This document shows, one piece after another, positions 1 to 8,983 of a DNA stretch of 64,000 bases (positions are counted from its first letter, which is position 1; each line of letters begins with the position of its first letter). The stretch lies in assembly GCF_007741515.1 (NCBI RefSeq), contig NZ_CP036263.1:4637178-4701177 (forward strand), written 5' to 3'. Below the pieces are notes generated by a model. It searched no databases. It saw nothing but the letters and a program-made list of their open reading frames with translations, and had not been told where the DNA came from. The DNA comes from Adhaeretor mobilis (GTDB lineage: Bacteria > Planctomycetota > Planctomycetia > Pirellulales > Lacipirellulaceae). The translations under genes were made by a program, and so were the position numbers.

Positions 1-79
1 GCACAGGTTAGACTTCTTGAGAACAGAAACTCGATTCCTCAGTCGTTCGGCTCCATCGGAATGACCTAGGCGCTGCGTC

Positions 80-2068
80 TTACAGCGGTGGTGGATCGCG
101 TCGCGGCTTACGCTTCGGCATCATCTCTCGTCGAGGGCGTGGATTCGCGTTGCCGTTTTGCATCCGCTCTTGCATCGGCGTATAAGACTCAGCCCAGTCC
201 CAGCCCAGCGGCGTCTTGAGTTCTTCCTTGGCGAGCATCGCCCAGGGTGTGCCCGGGTGTTCTTCTTGCACACGATCCAGATACTCATAGGCCTGCTCAG
301 CCGTCTTTTCCAGCCGGCTGCTCGCAAAGTCGTCTCCCGGTCGCAAGGTCCACACGTTGTTCTTCTCCGTTTCGAACTTCATTCCTTGCTTCGCCTCGGC
401 AAGCTTCATGTTGTAGCCCGCAGTGCGAACCTGCACGGCCAGTGCTCGGCCCACGGCTAAGTCGTAACCGGCTTGCCAGCGTGGCTCACGGATAGTCTTG
501 CGATCCGACTCGCCCAGCAATAGGGTTTGGCACAGACGATCGATCTTCGGCTGCAGCAGCGCCGAGGAACGCTGGGCAGTGGTTAATAATTGCGCCAGCG
601 AGGCTTCATCCCGTTTAGGGAAACGCAGTTGCACGGATTCCATGGGCGAGGTCCAAGACATCTGTGCCGCTTCGATTAACGCCCGCTTCGCGCGGTTACT
701 CATGACAAGTTGTTGGTATTCTTGCACGGGAACGTAGTCCGGCTGGTAGCGTCGCATGAGATCGGGATCGAAAAAAGCAGTGATACTCGCTGCCAAGTTG
801 TCGATCTCGCCGGCGCGAATCTTGCTGCCCACGCGACGATTCGGATGAGCCGCAAAATACAACCCGCCTGTGTCGTAGCAAAGTCTCGTGAGCGCATAGG
901 GGCCGAAGCCGGAATCGACCAGGTCGTCGTCATTGCCGCGACCCACGAAGTTGAGTTTCAGCCGCTCTGGCATCAGCGATTCAGGCCCCAGAGAAACGGG
1001 TACCCATTGCGGACGTTGGTCGTAGTTGGGATCCGGGTCGATGTACTTCACGTACGCCGTCTGCCGACCGAACGGGGCAGGGCGGCCGACCACATACACA
1101 GGGATTGAAGAGCGTTGGCAAACCCGGATCGTCGCGTCCAAGGAATTCACATCGTCACCCGCTTCGTCGGTGAAAACCACAAACAGCACGTTGCGGCTAC
1201 CACGACTGGCAGTACGATAGGCACGGAACTTCTCAGCAGCCGTTGCGACTGCGCGAAAGACATTCTCTTGCCCTTTGTTCGTTTCGTTCTCATCTTCCTT
1301 GACGGCTTTCACCGCTGCTTGGATTTCTGCCAAGTCGTCGGTCGGTTTCTCAGTGAGCAACTTCGGTTGCGAACCAAAACCGACGATCGCCGTGAGCAGC
1401 GGTTTGTCTTCATGTTTCTTGAATGCTGGATTCTTCGACGCTTCGATAACGCCTAGCTCTTCGTAGATGCGACCGAATCGCTTGGAGATCCTCTCGCGTT
1501 CCTTCTTCAAGCTGCCCGACTCGTCGAACAGCCAAACCACGAGGGTCGGCGATTGCTCTAAAGAGGTGAGGATCTCATGCGTGATGCGATCGATCGCACC
1601 CTCCGCACCCGTAGCCCCCACGCTCCCCACCCCCTGGGTAGGCAGGTCGAGTGACACTTCAGGACCTTGGAAAATTTGCGTTTCCAGTTCCACCGCGGGC
1701 AATTCGCCCACGTCTTCCATGGTTTCTGTTTCGATCAGCACGAGCGATTCTTCCGCGAACATCGCCGCCGCCGCCATTGCCGAGGCTTCGCCCCCTTGGC
1801 TCAATGCACCCATCTCCTCGGTCGACTCATCGGCAGAGAGAAACTCTTCAGTGAGAATTTCCTCCTCCAACTCCAGAGGCTCGTAAGTGAGATCGAGCTC
1901 CTTTCGCGTGCTGGGTAGCGCCAAGGTTGCGAGCGCCAACAGTCCAAGCAGCAACAAATGCATCCCAAAACTGGCAACCCAGGCCACCGCATCCCGATCG
2001 AACAACGGCAGCGATTGCTCGCCCGGGGGAAGTTGGTCAGCGGGTGATTGACTGGCGGTCGTTGCCAT
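80..2068 (-). CDS. vWA-domain membrane protein
   Basis: Predicted 662-residue membrane-anchored von Willebrand factor A protein. One hydrophobic segment lies near residues 28-51, followed by an acidic linker (about 55-135) and a vWA fold beginning near residue 174. The metal-ion-dependent adhesion motif DESGS is at 182-186 and a further acidic loop reads FTDEAGDD, so metal binding looks intact. The C-terminal third has no domain I recognise and ends in an Arg/Pro-rich tail. I chose the ATG at 2068 because upstream TTG-initiated extensions would put about 47 unlikely residues ahead of the membrane segment. It is divergent from the gene at 2407. vWA proteins of this kind are common in planctomycetes; the ligand is unknown. 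Confidence 0.8.
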   Translation of the reverse strand: MATTASQSPADQLPPGEQSLPLFDRDAVAWVASFGMHLLLLGLLALATLALPSTRKELDLTYEPLELEEEILTEEFLSADESTEEMGALSQGGEASAMAAAAMFAEESLVLIETETMEDVGELPAVELETQIFQGPEVSLDLPTQGVGSVGATGAEGAIDRITHEILTSLEQSPTLVVWLFDESGSLKKERERISKRFGRIYEELGVIEASKNPAFKKHEDKPLLTAIVGFGSQPKLLTEKPTDDLAEIQAAVKAVKEDENETNKGQENVFRAVATAAEKFRAYRTASRGSRNVLFVVFTDEAGDDVNSLDATIRVCQRSSIPVYVVGRPAPFGRQTAYVKYIDPDPNYDQRPQWVPVSLGPESLMPERLKLNFVGRGNDDDLVDSGFGPYALTRLCYDTGGLYFAAHPNRRVGSKIRAGEIDNLAASITAFFDPDLMRRYQPDYVPVQEYQQLVMSNRAKRALIEAAQMSWTSPMESVQLRFPKRDEASLAQLLTTAQRSSALLQPKIDRLCQTLLLGESDRKTIREPRWQAGYDLAVGRALAVQVRTAGYNMKLAEAKQGMKFETEKNNVWTLRPGDDFASSRLEKTAEQAYEYLDRVQEEHPGTPWAMLAKEELKTPLGWDWAESYTPMQERMQNGNANPRPRREMMPKRKPRRDPPPL

Positions 2069-2406
2069 CTCGATACCTGAAAACGCTGCAGTAAGGTGTT
2101 TCCTAAGCCGGGCAGCAGACTTTGGATGCCCGACAACTGTTCCACTCCTATTCTGTGCGAACTGAGCCAATAGGGCAAGGAAACCCTCTCCAGACGCAGG
2201 AGTGCTCAAAGACCCGTATGAATACCGTTCAAATTGGACTCCCTAGCCCTCCTCCCACAATTCGTATATTCGGCTTTCCCAGCCAGGCCACTCACATCCC
2301 CTGACGGTGGAGTATAATTGAGGCAGTATGATTGAGTACGGGCGTCAAAAGCTCAGGGACGACGCTCGAAGACCATCACTTAAAGCCCAAGTTTTGAGGA
2401 TTTGCT
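2069..2406. other. Divergent intergenic region
   Basis: About 340 bases separate two divergently transcribed genes, so promoters for both should lie here. Apart from the -10-like TATAAT at 2313-2318 I see no hairpin, repeat or convincing small gene. Confidence 0.5.
2290..2318 (+). promoter_or_regulatory. Possible promoter for the gene at 2407
   Basis: A perfect TATAAT hexamer at 2313-2318 lies about 90 bases ahead of the start codon. No good TTGACA-like box is found 16-18 bases upstream, so only the -10 element supports this. Confidence 0.3.
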
Positions 2407-3363
2407 ATGCCGCTGGTCCGTGCCCGGTTCACATCATCACTTGCAGTACTGTTCGCTTTCGCCGCCATGCTGCTCTCGGGAACCTCCCTGTGGGCTCAGT
2501 CAGCCGCAGAGCCAGAGAACCTTTCGTTCACTACCAAGGACGGGGTGCAGATCAAAGGCACCTACTATCCCAGCGATGTCGGTGAGCAAGCCGTGCCCGT
2601 GATTATGCTTCACGATGCGAACGAATCCCGAGCCGTCTTTGCGGACTTCGCTCGCCTGCTGCAAAGTCCCGTTTTACCGAATGGCCAGAAACGCGACTCA
2701 CGTGCCGTCGTCACAATCGATCTGCGCGGCCATGGCGATAGCCGTACCGCGATCGGCCGCAATGGCGCAACGGTGGAATTGGACGGAAGCAACTTCCGCA
2801 CGAGCGACTACGCCGCCATGGTGCTGCAAGACATGGAGGCGGTGCGCAAGTTTCTCGTGGAGAAGAACAACGCTCACGACTTAAATCTCAACAAGCTGTG
2901 CCTCATCGGTTCCGGCATGGGCGCCAACGTGGCGACGATTTGGGCGGCCCGCGACTGGAGTATGCCGCCGCTGGCACGCGTCAAGCAAGGGCAAGACGTA
3001 AAAGCTCTCGTGCTGATCTCCCCCCGCTGGAGCTTCCGAGGCTTGCCCCTGAAAGACGCCATCCGCCAGCCCGGCTTGCGCGAGGGAGCTTCCTTCTTTG
3101 TCGCTTACGGCAACGAAGACGGGAAGTTCAAAAGCGATGCACGCAACATTCACAAGAACCTCGAACGTTACCACCCCGAGCCGCCGCGCGATCAAATACG
3201 CGAAAAGAAAACACTGTACTTCAACGACAAACTCGACACGTCGTTGCAAGGGTCTGAGCTGCTCACGAAGCCACAGTTCAAACTGTTCGTAGACATCGAT
3301 GTCTTCATCGAACGCCGCTTAGTGAACCAAGATTTCCCCTGGATTGATCGTAAGTTACAGTAG
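2407..3363 (+). CDS. Secreted alpha/beta-hydrolase-fold protein lacking the usual nucleophile
   Basis: A 318-residue protein with a signal peptide (hydrophobic about 10-30, Ala-rich end before SAAEPE). The body follows the alpha/beta-hydrolase pattern: a strand with VIMLHDANE, a second with VVTIDLRGHGDS, and the elbow LIGSGMGAN. In active family members the elbow is G-x-S-x-G; here the nucleophile position is Gly170 and the Ser lies one residue early, so classical serine hydrolase chemistry is doubtful. The C-terminal part (SPRWSFRGLP, then FFVAYGNEDGKF) matches the usual position of the acid residue. It is probably a binding or structural homologue, though an unusual active enzyme cannot be excluded. 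Confidence 0.75.
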   Translation: MPLVRARFTSSLAVLFAFAAMLLSGTSLWAQSAAEPENLSFTTKDGVQIKGTYYPSDVGEQAVPVIMLHDANESRAVFADFARLLQSPVLPNGQKRDSRAVVTIDLRGHGDSRTAIGRNGATVELDGSNFRTSDYAAMVLQDMEAVRKFLVEKNNAHDLNLNKLCLIGSGMGANVATIWAARDWSMPPLARVKQGQDVKALVLISPRWSFRGLPLKDAIRQPGLREGASFFVAYGNEDGKFKSDARNIHKNLERYHPEPPRDQIREKKTLYFNDKLDTSLQGSELLTKPQFKLFVDIDVFIERRLVNQDFPWIDRKLQ

Positions 3364-3396
3364 CGGTCGATGTTGCCTGTGAACTACAGGGATTCA

Positions 3397-4008
3397 TTAC
3401 TCCACGAATTCAGCACGGCGGTCGTTGATGACCACTCCCTGCCGTTCTGCTTGTTTCATAAAATGGCCAAGTAATGGTTCACGCAGTGTGCCGCTCATGA
3501 GTAGTGAATCGGTTTCTCCATCTTTCATCAAGAGTTTAACTAGCGTTACTATACTCGTCCCTCGGCGGCGACCGCCTCTCCTGCCGCCACTACGCGTGGA
3601 CACTCTCGCTTTATACACTTCTATTTCTTGCAAGTCGGCTAGAAGCACCTCCGCATGGACGCCACGTCCTAGCAGTCCCTCTGCAATTATTAGTTGAGTG
3701 CTATCCACCGAATTTTCCTCAAAAGGCACAGACAATCCAGTTAGGGCCAACCAAATCAATCCTACGATACTGATAAACACGGCACCGCGGCGTGCCTTTT
3801 TTCCGCCCTTCAAACCTAGCAACAGCCCTGCCGTAATAATTGCCGCTCCAATTAAGAAGAACACTAACGTGGTAGTCCAAGGGTTCGTTGCAATCAGACG
3901 ATCACCCTCAAGACGCACGTTGGCACTGTTCGGGGAGCAGCCGCTCAGAAAGAGCCACATTGGGAACAACCCCGAAATAGTTGGCCACTTACGTGTGTCA
4001 GGGCACAT
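3397..4008 (-). CDS. Small lipoprotein with membrane segments
   Basis: A 203-residue hypothetical protein. It opens with a short signal ending in the lipobox-like LSGC, followed by two hydrophobic segments (around WTTTLVFFLIGAAIITAG and FISIVGLIWLALTG) and a soluble tail with a Gly/Arg-rich stretch (RSGGRRGGRRRG). The ATG at 4008 overlaps the end of the upstream same-strand gene by 11 bases, so the two are probably cotranscribed and coupled in translation. A longer frame would add an implausible Arg-rich leader. No function can be assigned; the DNA is more AT-rich than its neighbours. Confidence 0.55.
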   Translation of the reverse strand: MCPDTRKWPTISGLFPMWLFLSGCSPNSANVRLEGDRLIATNPWTTTLVFFLIGAAIITAGLLLGLKGGKKARRGAVFISIVGLIWLALTGLSVPFEENSVDSTQLIIAEGLLGRGVHAEVLLADLQEIEVYKARVSTRSGGRRGGRRRGTSIVTLVKLLMKDGETDSLLMSGTLREPLLGHFMKQAERQGVVINDRRAEFVE

Positions 4009-5833
4009 GCTGTGAATTACTCCACCCAGGCATACTCGCTTCCGCCAAAAACGGCTCGCCCGTCTCTGGATGCACAAACGACAACCTTACCGCGTGCAAA
4101 CACAACGGTGGTTCGCCCACACCCAAAGTCTGTGTCCTGCCTAACTTCTTGTCAGGAAGATACCCCGGGTCGCCGCACACCGGATGGCCCAGTTCCCAAA
4201 GGTGAATGCGAATTTGGTTTGTGCGACCAGTGATCGGCTTGGCCTCCAGTAGCGTGGTTAGATTTCCGGTACCGTCGTCGCAGCGTTCAAGCACCTTGAA
4301 CTCCGTCCGTGCGTGTTGCCCGTCTGGATCAGGCAAACGCAAGCCGGCCTGTACCGTATCGCGGCCTATCGATGTGGTCGACGTGAACTGGTCTTCTGCA
4401 ATGTGTCCTTGCGCTCGTACAAGGTAGCTCTTCTCAACCGTGCCCGCTTCAAACTGCACTTGCAAGTTCCGTGCAATCGCCTTCGTACGAGCGCAAACCA
4501 CCACGCCGGTGGTATTCGCATCCAACCGATGCACGAACCGTAATTTTTGCGGTGCGTAGACTTCGTCGAGAAAAAAATTAACCGTGTTTCGATGGAAGCG
4601 CCCGCCGGAATGCATCGGTAGCGGCGCTGGCTTGCTGAGCACAACGATAGCGTCGTCCTCGTGCAGAATACGAATGTCCGCGTTCACTGCCGGCTCGACC
4701 ATCGCCGGCACATGGCGATTGTATCGCTGTCCCGCACGGACAATCCGCTGGGGGTCAACCGGGTGCTCGCGTTTCTCGTGATCCTCAAAAGTAATGAACC
4801 CTCGCTCACAGAAATCTTTCCACTGATCGCGTCCCATATGCGGGTGCAACCCATCGAGAGTATCCAGCAGGGTAGCTTGGTCGAAACGCTTTGGGATATT
4901 CAGCGGCCGGATGTGATCGTACGGTACGCTACCGGGTAGCACCTTGGCGAATTCGGCCAACTGCATTTGGCGTTGCTCAATCGTGGCCCGATGTTTGGCC
5001 AGGAACTCCTCGTAGCAATGCGGGCAATGCTCTCCGAGTACATAAGTTTCCGCTTGTTGGTCGGCTGCGTTCAGAGGTGCCTGGCAGGCGAAGCACTGGG
5101 TCGTGGCGGTTTCTTCGAGGTTTGGGTCGAGCGCCACACGTTGGTCGAACACGAAACACTCACCGTCGTAGTGATCGCCGCCGCACTCCTCAAAGTACTT
5201 GAGGATTCCACCATCGAGCTGGAAAACTTCTTTGAACCCTTCGCGTTCCATCAGCGGTCCCGCCTTTTCGCAGCGAATGCCGCCCGTGCAAAACATGACC
5301 ACCGGCCGCTCTCGCGTCTCCGGGGGCAGTTGCTTGATTGCTTCGGGGAAATGGCGGAAGTGATCGATGTCTAGGTCTACGGCGTTCTCGAACGTACCCA
5401 GTTGGACTTCATAGTCATTTCGCGTGTCGAGCAACGTCAGCGGGCGACCCTCATCGAGCCACTTCTTGAGTTCCTTCGCAGAAAGCTTGGGCGAAGGGTT
5501 CTTCGCAGGTTCGATCCCCTCCACACCGAACGCGATGATCTCCCTTTTCAGCCGCACAAGCAACCGATTGAATGGCTGACGATCGCTATAACTGTCTTTG
5601 GTTTTCAAATCAGCGAACGCCGGATCGCTTCGCACTTCGACGAGAAACTCATCTATCGACCCCCGTGACCCAGCAAGAAATAGGTTTAGCCCTTCCGTGC
5701 TGAGCAAGATCGTGCCCTTGAGACTCAACCGCGAGCATAGCGACTTCAGCTCTCGTCGACGGCGCGGCAATTCGTCCAGCGCAATGAACTTGTACGCGGC
5801 GATGTTCACGATGGTGGAAAGTGTGTTAGTCAT
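3998..5833 (-). CDS. TrhO-RluA fusion: tRNA U34 hydroxylase plus pseudouridine synthase
   Basis: A 611-residue two-enzyme fusion. Residues 1 to about 280 match TrhO (YceA family), the rhodanese-like protein that makes 5-hydroxyuridine at tRNA position 34: an N-terminal ferredoxin-like part, then a rhodanese domain with the active loop CTGGIRCEK (Cys182 and Cys188) and a Cys-rich tail with CxxC pairs at 247/250 and 270/273. Residues about 330 to 611 match RluA-type pseudouridine synthases, with an S4-like segment and catalytic HRLDANTTG (Asp438), then a typical GRTNQIRIHL motif. Both active sites look intact. The target uridine of the second half is unknown; a linked RNA-modification role is an inference. 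Confidence 0.9.
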   Translation of the reverse strand: MTNTLSTIVNIAAYKFIALDELPRRRRELKSLCSRLSLKGTILLSTEGLNLFLAGSRGSIDEFLVEVRSDPAFADLKTKDSYSDRQPFNRLLVRLKREIIAFGVEGIEPAKNPSPKLSAKELKKWLDEGRPLTLLDTRNDYEVQLGTFENAVDLDIDHFRHFPEAIKQLPPETRERPVVMFCTGGIRCEKAGPLMEREGFKEVFQLDGGILKYFEECGGDHYDGECFVFDQRVALDPNLEETATTQCFACQAPLNAADQQAETYVLGEHCPHCYEEFLAKHRATIEQRQMQLAEFAKVLPGSVPYDHIRPLNIPKRFDQATLLDTLDGLHPHMGRDQWKDFCERGFITFEDHEKREHPVDPQRIVRAGQRYNRHVPAMVEPAVNADIRILHEDDAIVVLSKPAPLPMHSGGRFHRNTVNFFLDEVYAPQKLRFVHRLDANTTGVVVCARTKAIARNLQVQFEAGTVEKSYLVRAQGHIAEDQFTSTTSIGRDTVQAGLRLPDPDGQHARTEFKVLERCDDGTGNLTTLLEAKPITGRTNQIRIHLWELGHPVCGDPGYLPDKKLGRTQTLGVGEPPLCLHAVRLSFVHPETGEPFLAEASMPGWSNSQHVP

Positions 5834-6000
5834 TAGCTTTACCGGTCATTTCGACAGGTGTCTCGGCACCGGGGAAATCTAGTTCTAAATCTCGTTGAGC
5901 TGGCAAACCAAACACGCAATTCATGCCCAGTCCCTCAGCCGTTCAACGCCTATCGGAATAACACGGCACAGGCCAGATCCCGAGTCATCCGTGGCCAAGT

Positions 6001-7578
6001 TCATGCCTCCGCTGTTTTGGTTAGCCCGGCCCATTGGACATTTAACTCGGTATCAAAAACTTTCTCAAACGGCCCCGCACGGCGGCGAGCGGCCCACAAG
6101 TTGACCTCGGGGTATTCGGTCGCGGACACCAGCAAGTCAACTTGCCCTTTGGTGCCCTGAATTCCCACCGACTCGACCGTTTGATTGTGACTACGATCCA
6201 ACCCGCTAGCCAGTCGCAATACGGCCGACATCTGCCGTACGCGCAGGCGCTGGGCTTCGTCGAGCATGCGGAAATTGCGGTGCTTGGTTTTCGGTTGCGC
6301 ACCGCGATGATATCGCGCCACGTTTGCCACGATCTGCAAATTCTGCGGATTGAACACTTCCATCCGGCTGTGCAAGATCAAATGGTACGAATGCTTGTGA
6401 TGTTTTTCATAGCTGATCAAGTAGCCCACATCCTGCAGGCGGCTGGCGGCTTCCAGTAGCGGGAAGTCCTTCTCGTCGATGTCGAATAACTTCGCCAAGC
6501 CTTGGTAAATCTGCACCGCAAGTTTTGCCACATGCTTCGAGTGCGGCATGTTCACGCCGCAAGCTTCCGCAAAGCGGTCGAGTTGTGCATCGCAGTTAGG
6601 CGGAGCTGTGCTGGCAGGGCCTTGCATCGATTCAATCATCGTCAGCAACAGTCCGTCGCGTACGCCGTATTCATGGACTTGGAGCAAGTTCACCTTGAAG
6701 CGGCGCATGATCCGATCCACCACGGCGATGCCCGGCACGATGATATCCACGCGATCGGGATTGAGTCCGGGTACCTCGCGGCGCTCCTTGGGCGTCATCT
6801 TGCGAAGACGTTCCACGAGATGCCGCACGTCGGCTCGTGCCAATTGATATCCGGACGCAGGCAACTCTCCGAGTCCTTTACTCGCCATGACCATGCCGGC
6901 GAGATTCGTGAAGGTCCCCCCCGAGCCGATCAGCATATGCAGCGGCACGTTTGGCTTCTCGGTAGATTCCTTCAACTCGCGATCGATCCAACTGAGCATC
7001 TTCTTGAAATCGTCACCCGCCAAGGCCTGGCCGCCACCGAATTTCTCGGCCAGTCGCACCGCGCCTAAGCGGGTGCCATAAATCGCCTCAATCAGATCGC
7101 CCGAGGCGAGCACCAGTTCCGTGCTGCCACCCCCGATGTCTGCCAGTAGTGTATTCCTGCCAGTAAGGTCGAACCGCCGCCGCACGCTTTGAAATGCGAA
7201 GTGGGCTTCCTTTTCGGAGCTGATGACTTCGATATTAAGGCCCAGTTCCGTGCGCACCCGCTCTACAAATTCCGCACCGTTCTTCGCTTCGCGCACTGCA
7301 CACGTGGCGATCGCCCGCTGGCAATCGACGCCCAACCCTTCGGCAATGGACTGGAAACGGCGCAGCGCGGTCAGCGAGGCAGTGATTGATTCCTCGTCGA
7401 TCTTCCCCGAAGAGGCCAGCGCACTGCCCAGTCGGGTGGATTCGCGTTCTTCATCCAAAATGCGGTATCGCCCATCCGGCAGAGCCTCTGCCACAACGAG
7501 GCGAAGGCTATTACTGCCGATATCAAAGGCCGCCAGTCGAGACGCCGGCTCATTCAAGTTTTGGGTTTTCTCAGTCAT
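6001..7578 (-). CDS. Ppx/GppA family phosphatase
   Basis: A 525-residue exopolyphosphatase/guanosine pentaphosphate phosphatase homologue. The first phosphate-binding motif is FDIGSNSLRLVV near the N-terminus, followed by LADIGGGSTELVL and a third GSGGTFTNLAG, the ASKHA-fold nucleotide-binding set. The C-terminal third is an HD-like helical region (SKHVAKLAVQIYQGL, YEKHHKHSYHLI), as in the longer members of the family. These enzymes degrade polyphosphate or pppGpp and so touch stress signalling; which substrate applies cannot be told from sequence. The ATG at 7578 gives a family-typical N-terminus; it is divergent from ribF. Confidence 0.9.
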   Translation of the reverse strand: MTEKTQNLNEPASRLAAFDIGSNSLRLVVAEALPDGRYRILDEERESTRLGSALASSGKIDEESITASLTALRRFQSIAEGLGVDCQRAIATCAVREAKNGAEFVERVRTELGLNIEVISSEKEAHFAFQSVRRRFDLTGRNTLLADIGGGSTELVLASGDLIEAIYGTRLGAVRLAEKFGGGQALAGDDFKKMLSWIDRELKESTEKPNVPLHMLIGSGGTFTNLAGMVMASKGLGELPASGYQLARADVRHLVERLRKMTPKERREVPGLNPDRVDIIVPGIAVVDRIMRRFKVNLLQVHEYGVRDGLLLTMIESMQGPASTAPPNCDAQLDRFAEACGVNMPHSKHVAKLAVQIYQGLAKLFDIDEKDFPLLEAASRLQDVGYLISYEKHHKHSYHLILHSRMEVFNPQNLQIVANVARYHRGAQPKTKHRNFRMLDEAQRLRVRQMSAVLRLASGLDRSHNQTVESVGIQGTKGQVDLLVSATEYPEVNLWAARRRAGPFEKVFDTELNVQWAGLTKTAEA

Positions 7579-7822
7579 CCTGTATCTAGCGTAAGCTAGT
7601 TCAATGGGTTCGGGGCTTCCATGCGTGCAAATCAATTCGCCTCTTCTAGAATAACAGAGCGAAGATGCAGCCGTTAGTGCCGCTGGCCCCTTAGCTGCCC
7701 GACCATTACGATCCGACGCAAGGGAGACACCGCTAAGCCGCAAGCGGCGGTTGTTGACCTCTTGCCGCCACCGCAGGATAATCGATTCTTCGCATCGTTC
7801 TCGAAACCTAGAAAAAACGCCA

Positions 7823-8788
7823 GTGCCAATCATTCGCCAACTCGAACAGCTTCCTGCCGCTGCCCGTGGCGGAGCCGTGGCGATTGGCAACTTCGATGGC
7901 GTACATCTGGGACATCGCCACATTGTAGATCAGCTACTTCGCCGAGCTGAGGAAGTCGGCGGACCTCCAATCGTGTTTACGTTCGATCCGCATCCTGTTC
8001 GGATCCTCCGACCCGAACATTGCCCGCCCCCGCTGACTTGGACGACACGAAAGGCGGAATTGCTGGCAGGTCTAGGTGTGTTCAAGATCGTCGCCTACCC
8101 GACCGACGAAGCACTCCTCTCGCTATCGGCTGCCGAATTCTTCCAGAAAATCGTGATTGACGCGCTCGACGCCAAGGCCATGGTCGAGGGCCCGAATTTC
8201 TATTTCGGTAAGAATCGCGAAGGTACCACGGACAAACTACGAGAGCTCACCACCGCGGCTGGCATGTCACTCGATGTGGTTGAGCCGGTCGAAGACGAGG
8301 GCGAGTTGGTCTCCAGTTCACGAATTCGCGCCCTTATCACTGAAGGCCAAGTTGCCGCTGCTACCCGTTTACTCGACGCGCCCTACCGTATCCGCGGCAT
8401 GGTCACCCACGGGGCAGGGCGGGGCGCGAAGCTCGGCTTCCCGACGGCTAACCTCGAAGCAATCGACACGCTCGTCCCTGCCCAAGGCGTATACGCCGGC
8501 CGGGCACGTGTGGAGAATGGTAGTGGCCAGAACGCCAATCGTCCTTCGTGGCACGCCGCCGCGGTGAACCTCGGCCCGAACCCCACCTTCGGCGAATCAC
8601 AAACTAAAACAGAAGTTCATTTGCTCGACCACAACGACGCCCTTTATGGAAAACCAATGGAAGTGGAATTCCTGAAGCGTTTGCGACCCATCGAAAGATT
8701 TGACTCGCAAGAGGCGCTGGTCGAGCAATTGAAAAAAGACATTGAACAAACCAGAGAGGTCGTCATCGCGGCGAAACCGCAAGCGTAA
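7823..8788 (+). CDS. ribF: Bifunctional riboflavin kinase/FMN adenylyltransferase
   Basis: A 321-residue RibF, making FMN from riboflavin and then FAD. The N-terminal FAD synthetase half has the nucleotidyltransferase motif NFDGVHLGH and FDPHPVRIL; the C-terminal kinase half has GAGRGAKLGFPTANL and a late glutamate-rich strand (MEVEFLKRLRP). I place the start at GTG 7823, which gives a normal RibF N-terminus; the ATG-less extension upstream would add 24 unlikely residues. Housekeeping gene, divergent from the phosphatase to its left. Confidence 0.92.
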   Translation: MPIIRQLEQLPAAARGGAVAIGNFDGVHLGHRHIVDQLLRRAEEVGGPPIVFTFDPHPVRILRPEHCPPPLTWTTRKAELLAGLGVFKIVAYPTDEALLSLSAAEFFQKIVIDALDAKAMVEGPNFYFGKNREGTTDKLRELTTAAGMSLDVVEPVEDEGELVSSSRIRALITEGQVAAATRLLDAPYRIRGMVTHGAGRGAKLGFPTANLEAIDTLVPAQGVYAGRARVENGSGQNANRPSWHAAAVNLGPNPTFGESQTKTEVHLLDHNDALYGKPMEVEFLKRLRPIERFDSQEALVEQLKKDIEQTREVVIAAKPQA

Positions 8789-8795
8789 CGTCAAA

Positions 8796-8936
8796 CTCGT
8801 TCCCACGCTCCCGCGTGGTAACGGACTATCCAGCCGCTCCGGCGACGCTGAACCCTGGAGACACGCAACCAATTTTCGAGTTCATGACGCAGGAGCGTTA
8901 ATCAATACCGTCCCCACGCAGGAGCGTGGGGACGAG
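8796..8936. repeat. Inverted-repeat element between ribF and the DHH gene
   Basis: Two arms of about 28 nt (8796-8823 and 8909-8936) face each other, built on CCACGC, then GGAGCGTGGG, with mismatches. The right arm is itself nearly palindromic. A third partial copy (GACGCAGGAGCGTTA) lies at 8886. It occupies most of the gap. Confidence 0.75.
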
Positions 8937-8983
8937 AACTACGCTTGCGGATTCGCCGCATCCCAACAACAGAACATCCACCC

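Noticed and set aside
1..79. A gene fragment at the left edge
   Set aside because: The 79 bases before the end of the vWA gene show no convincing frame or structure.
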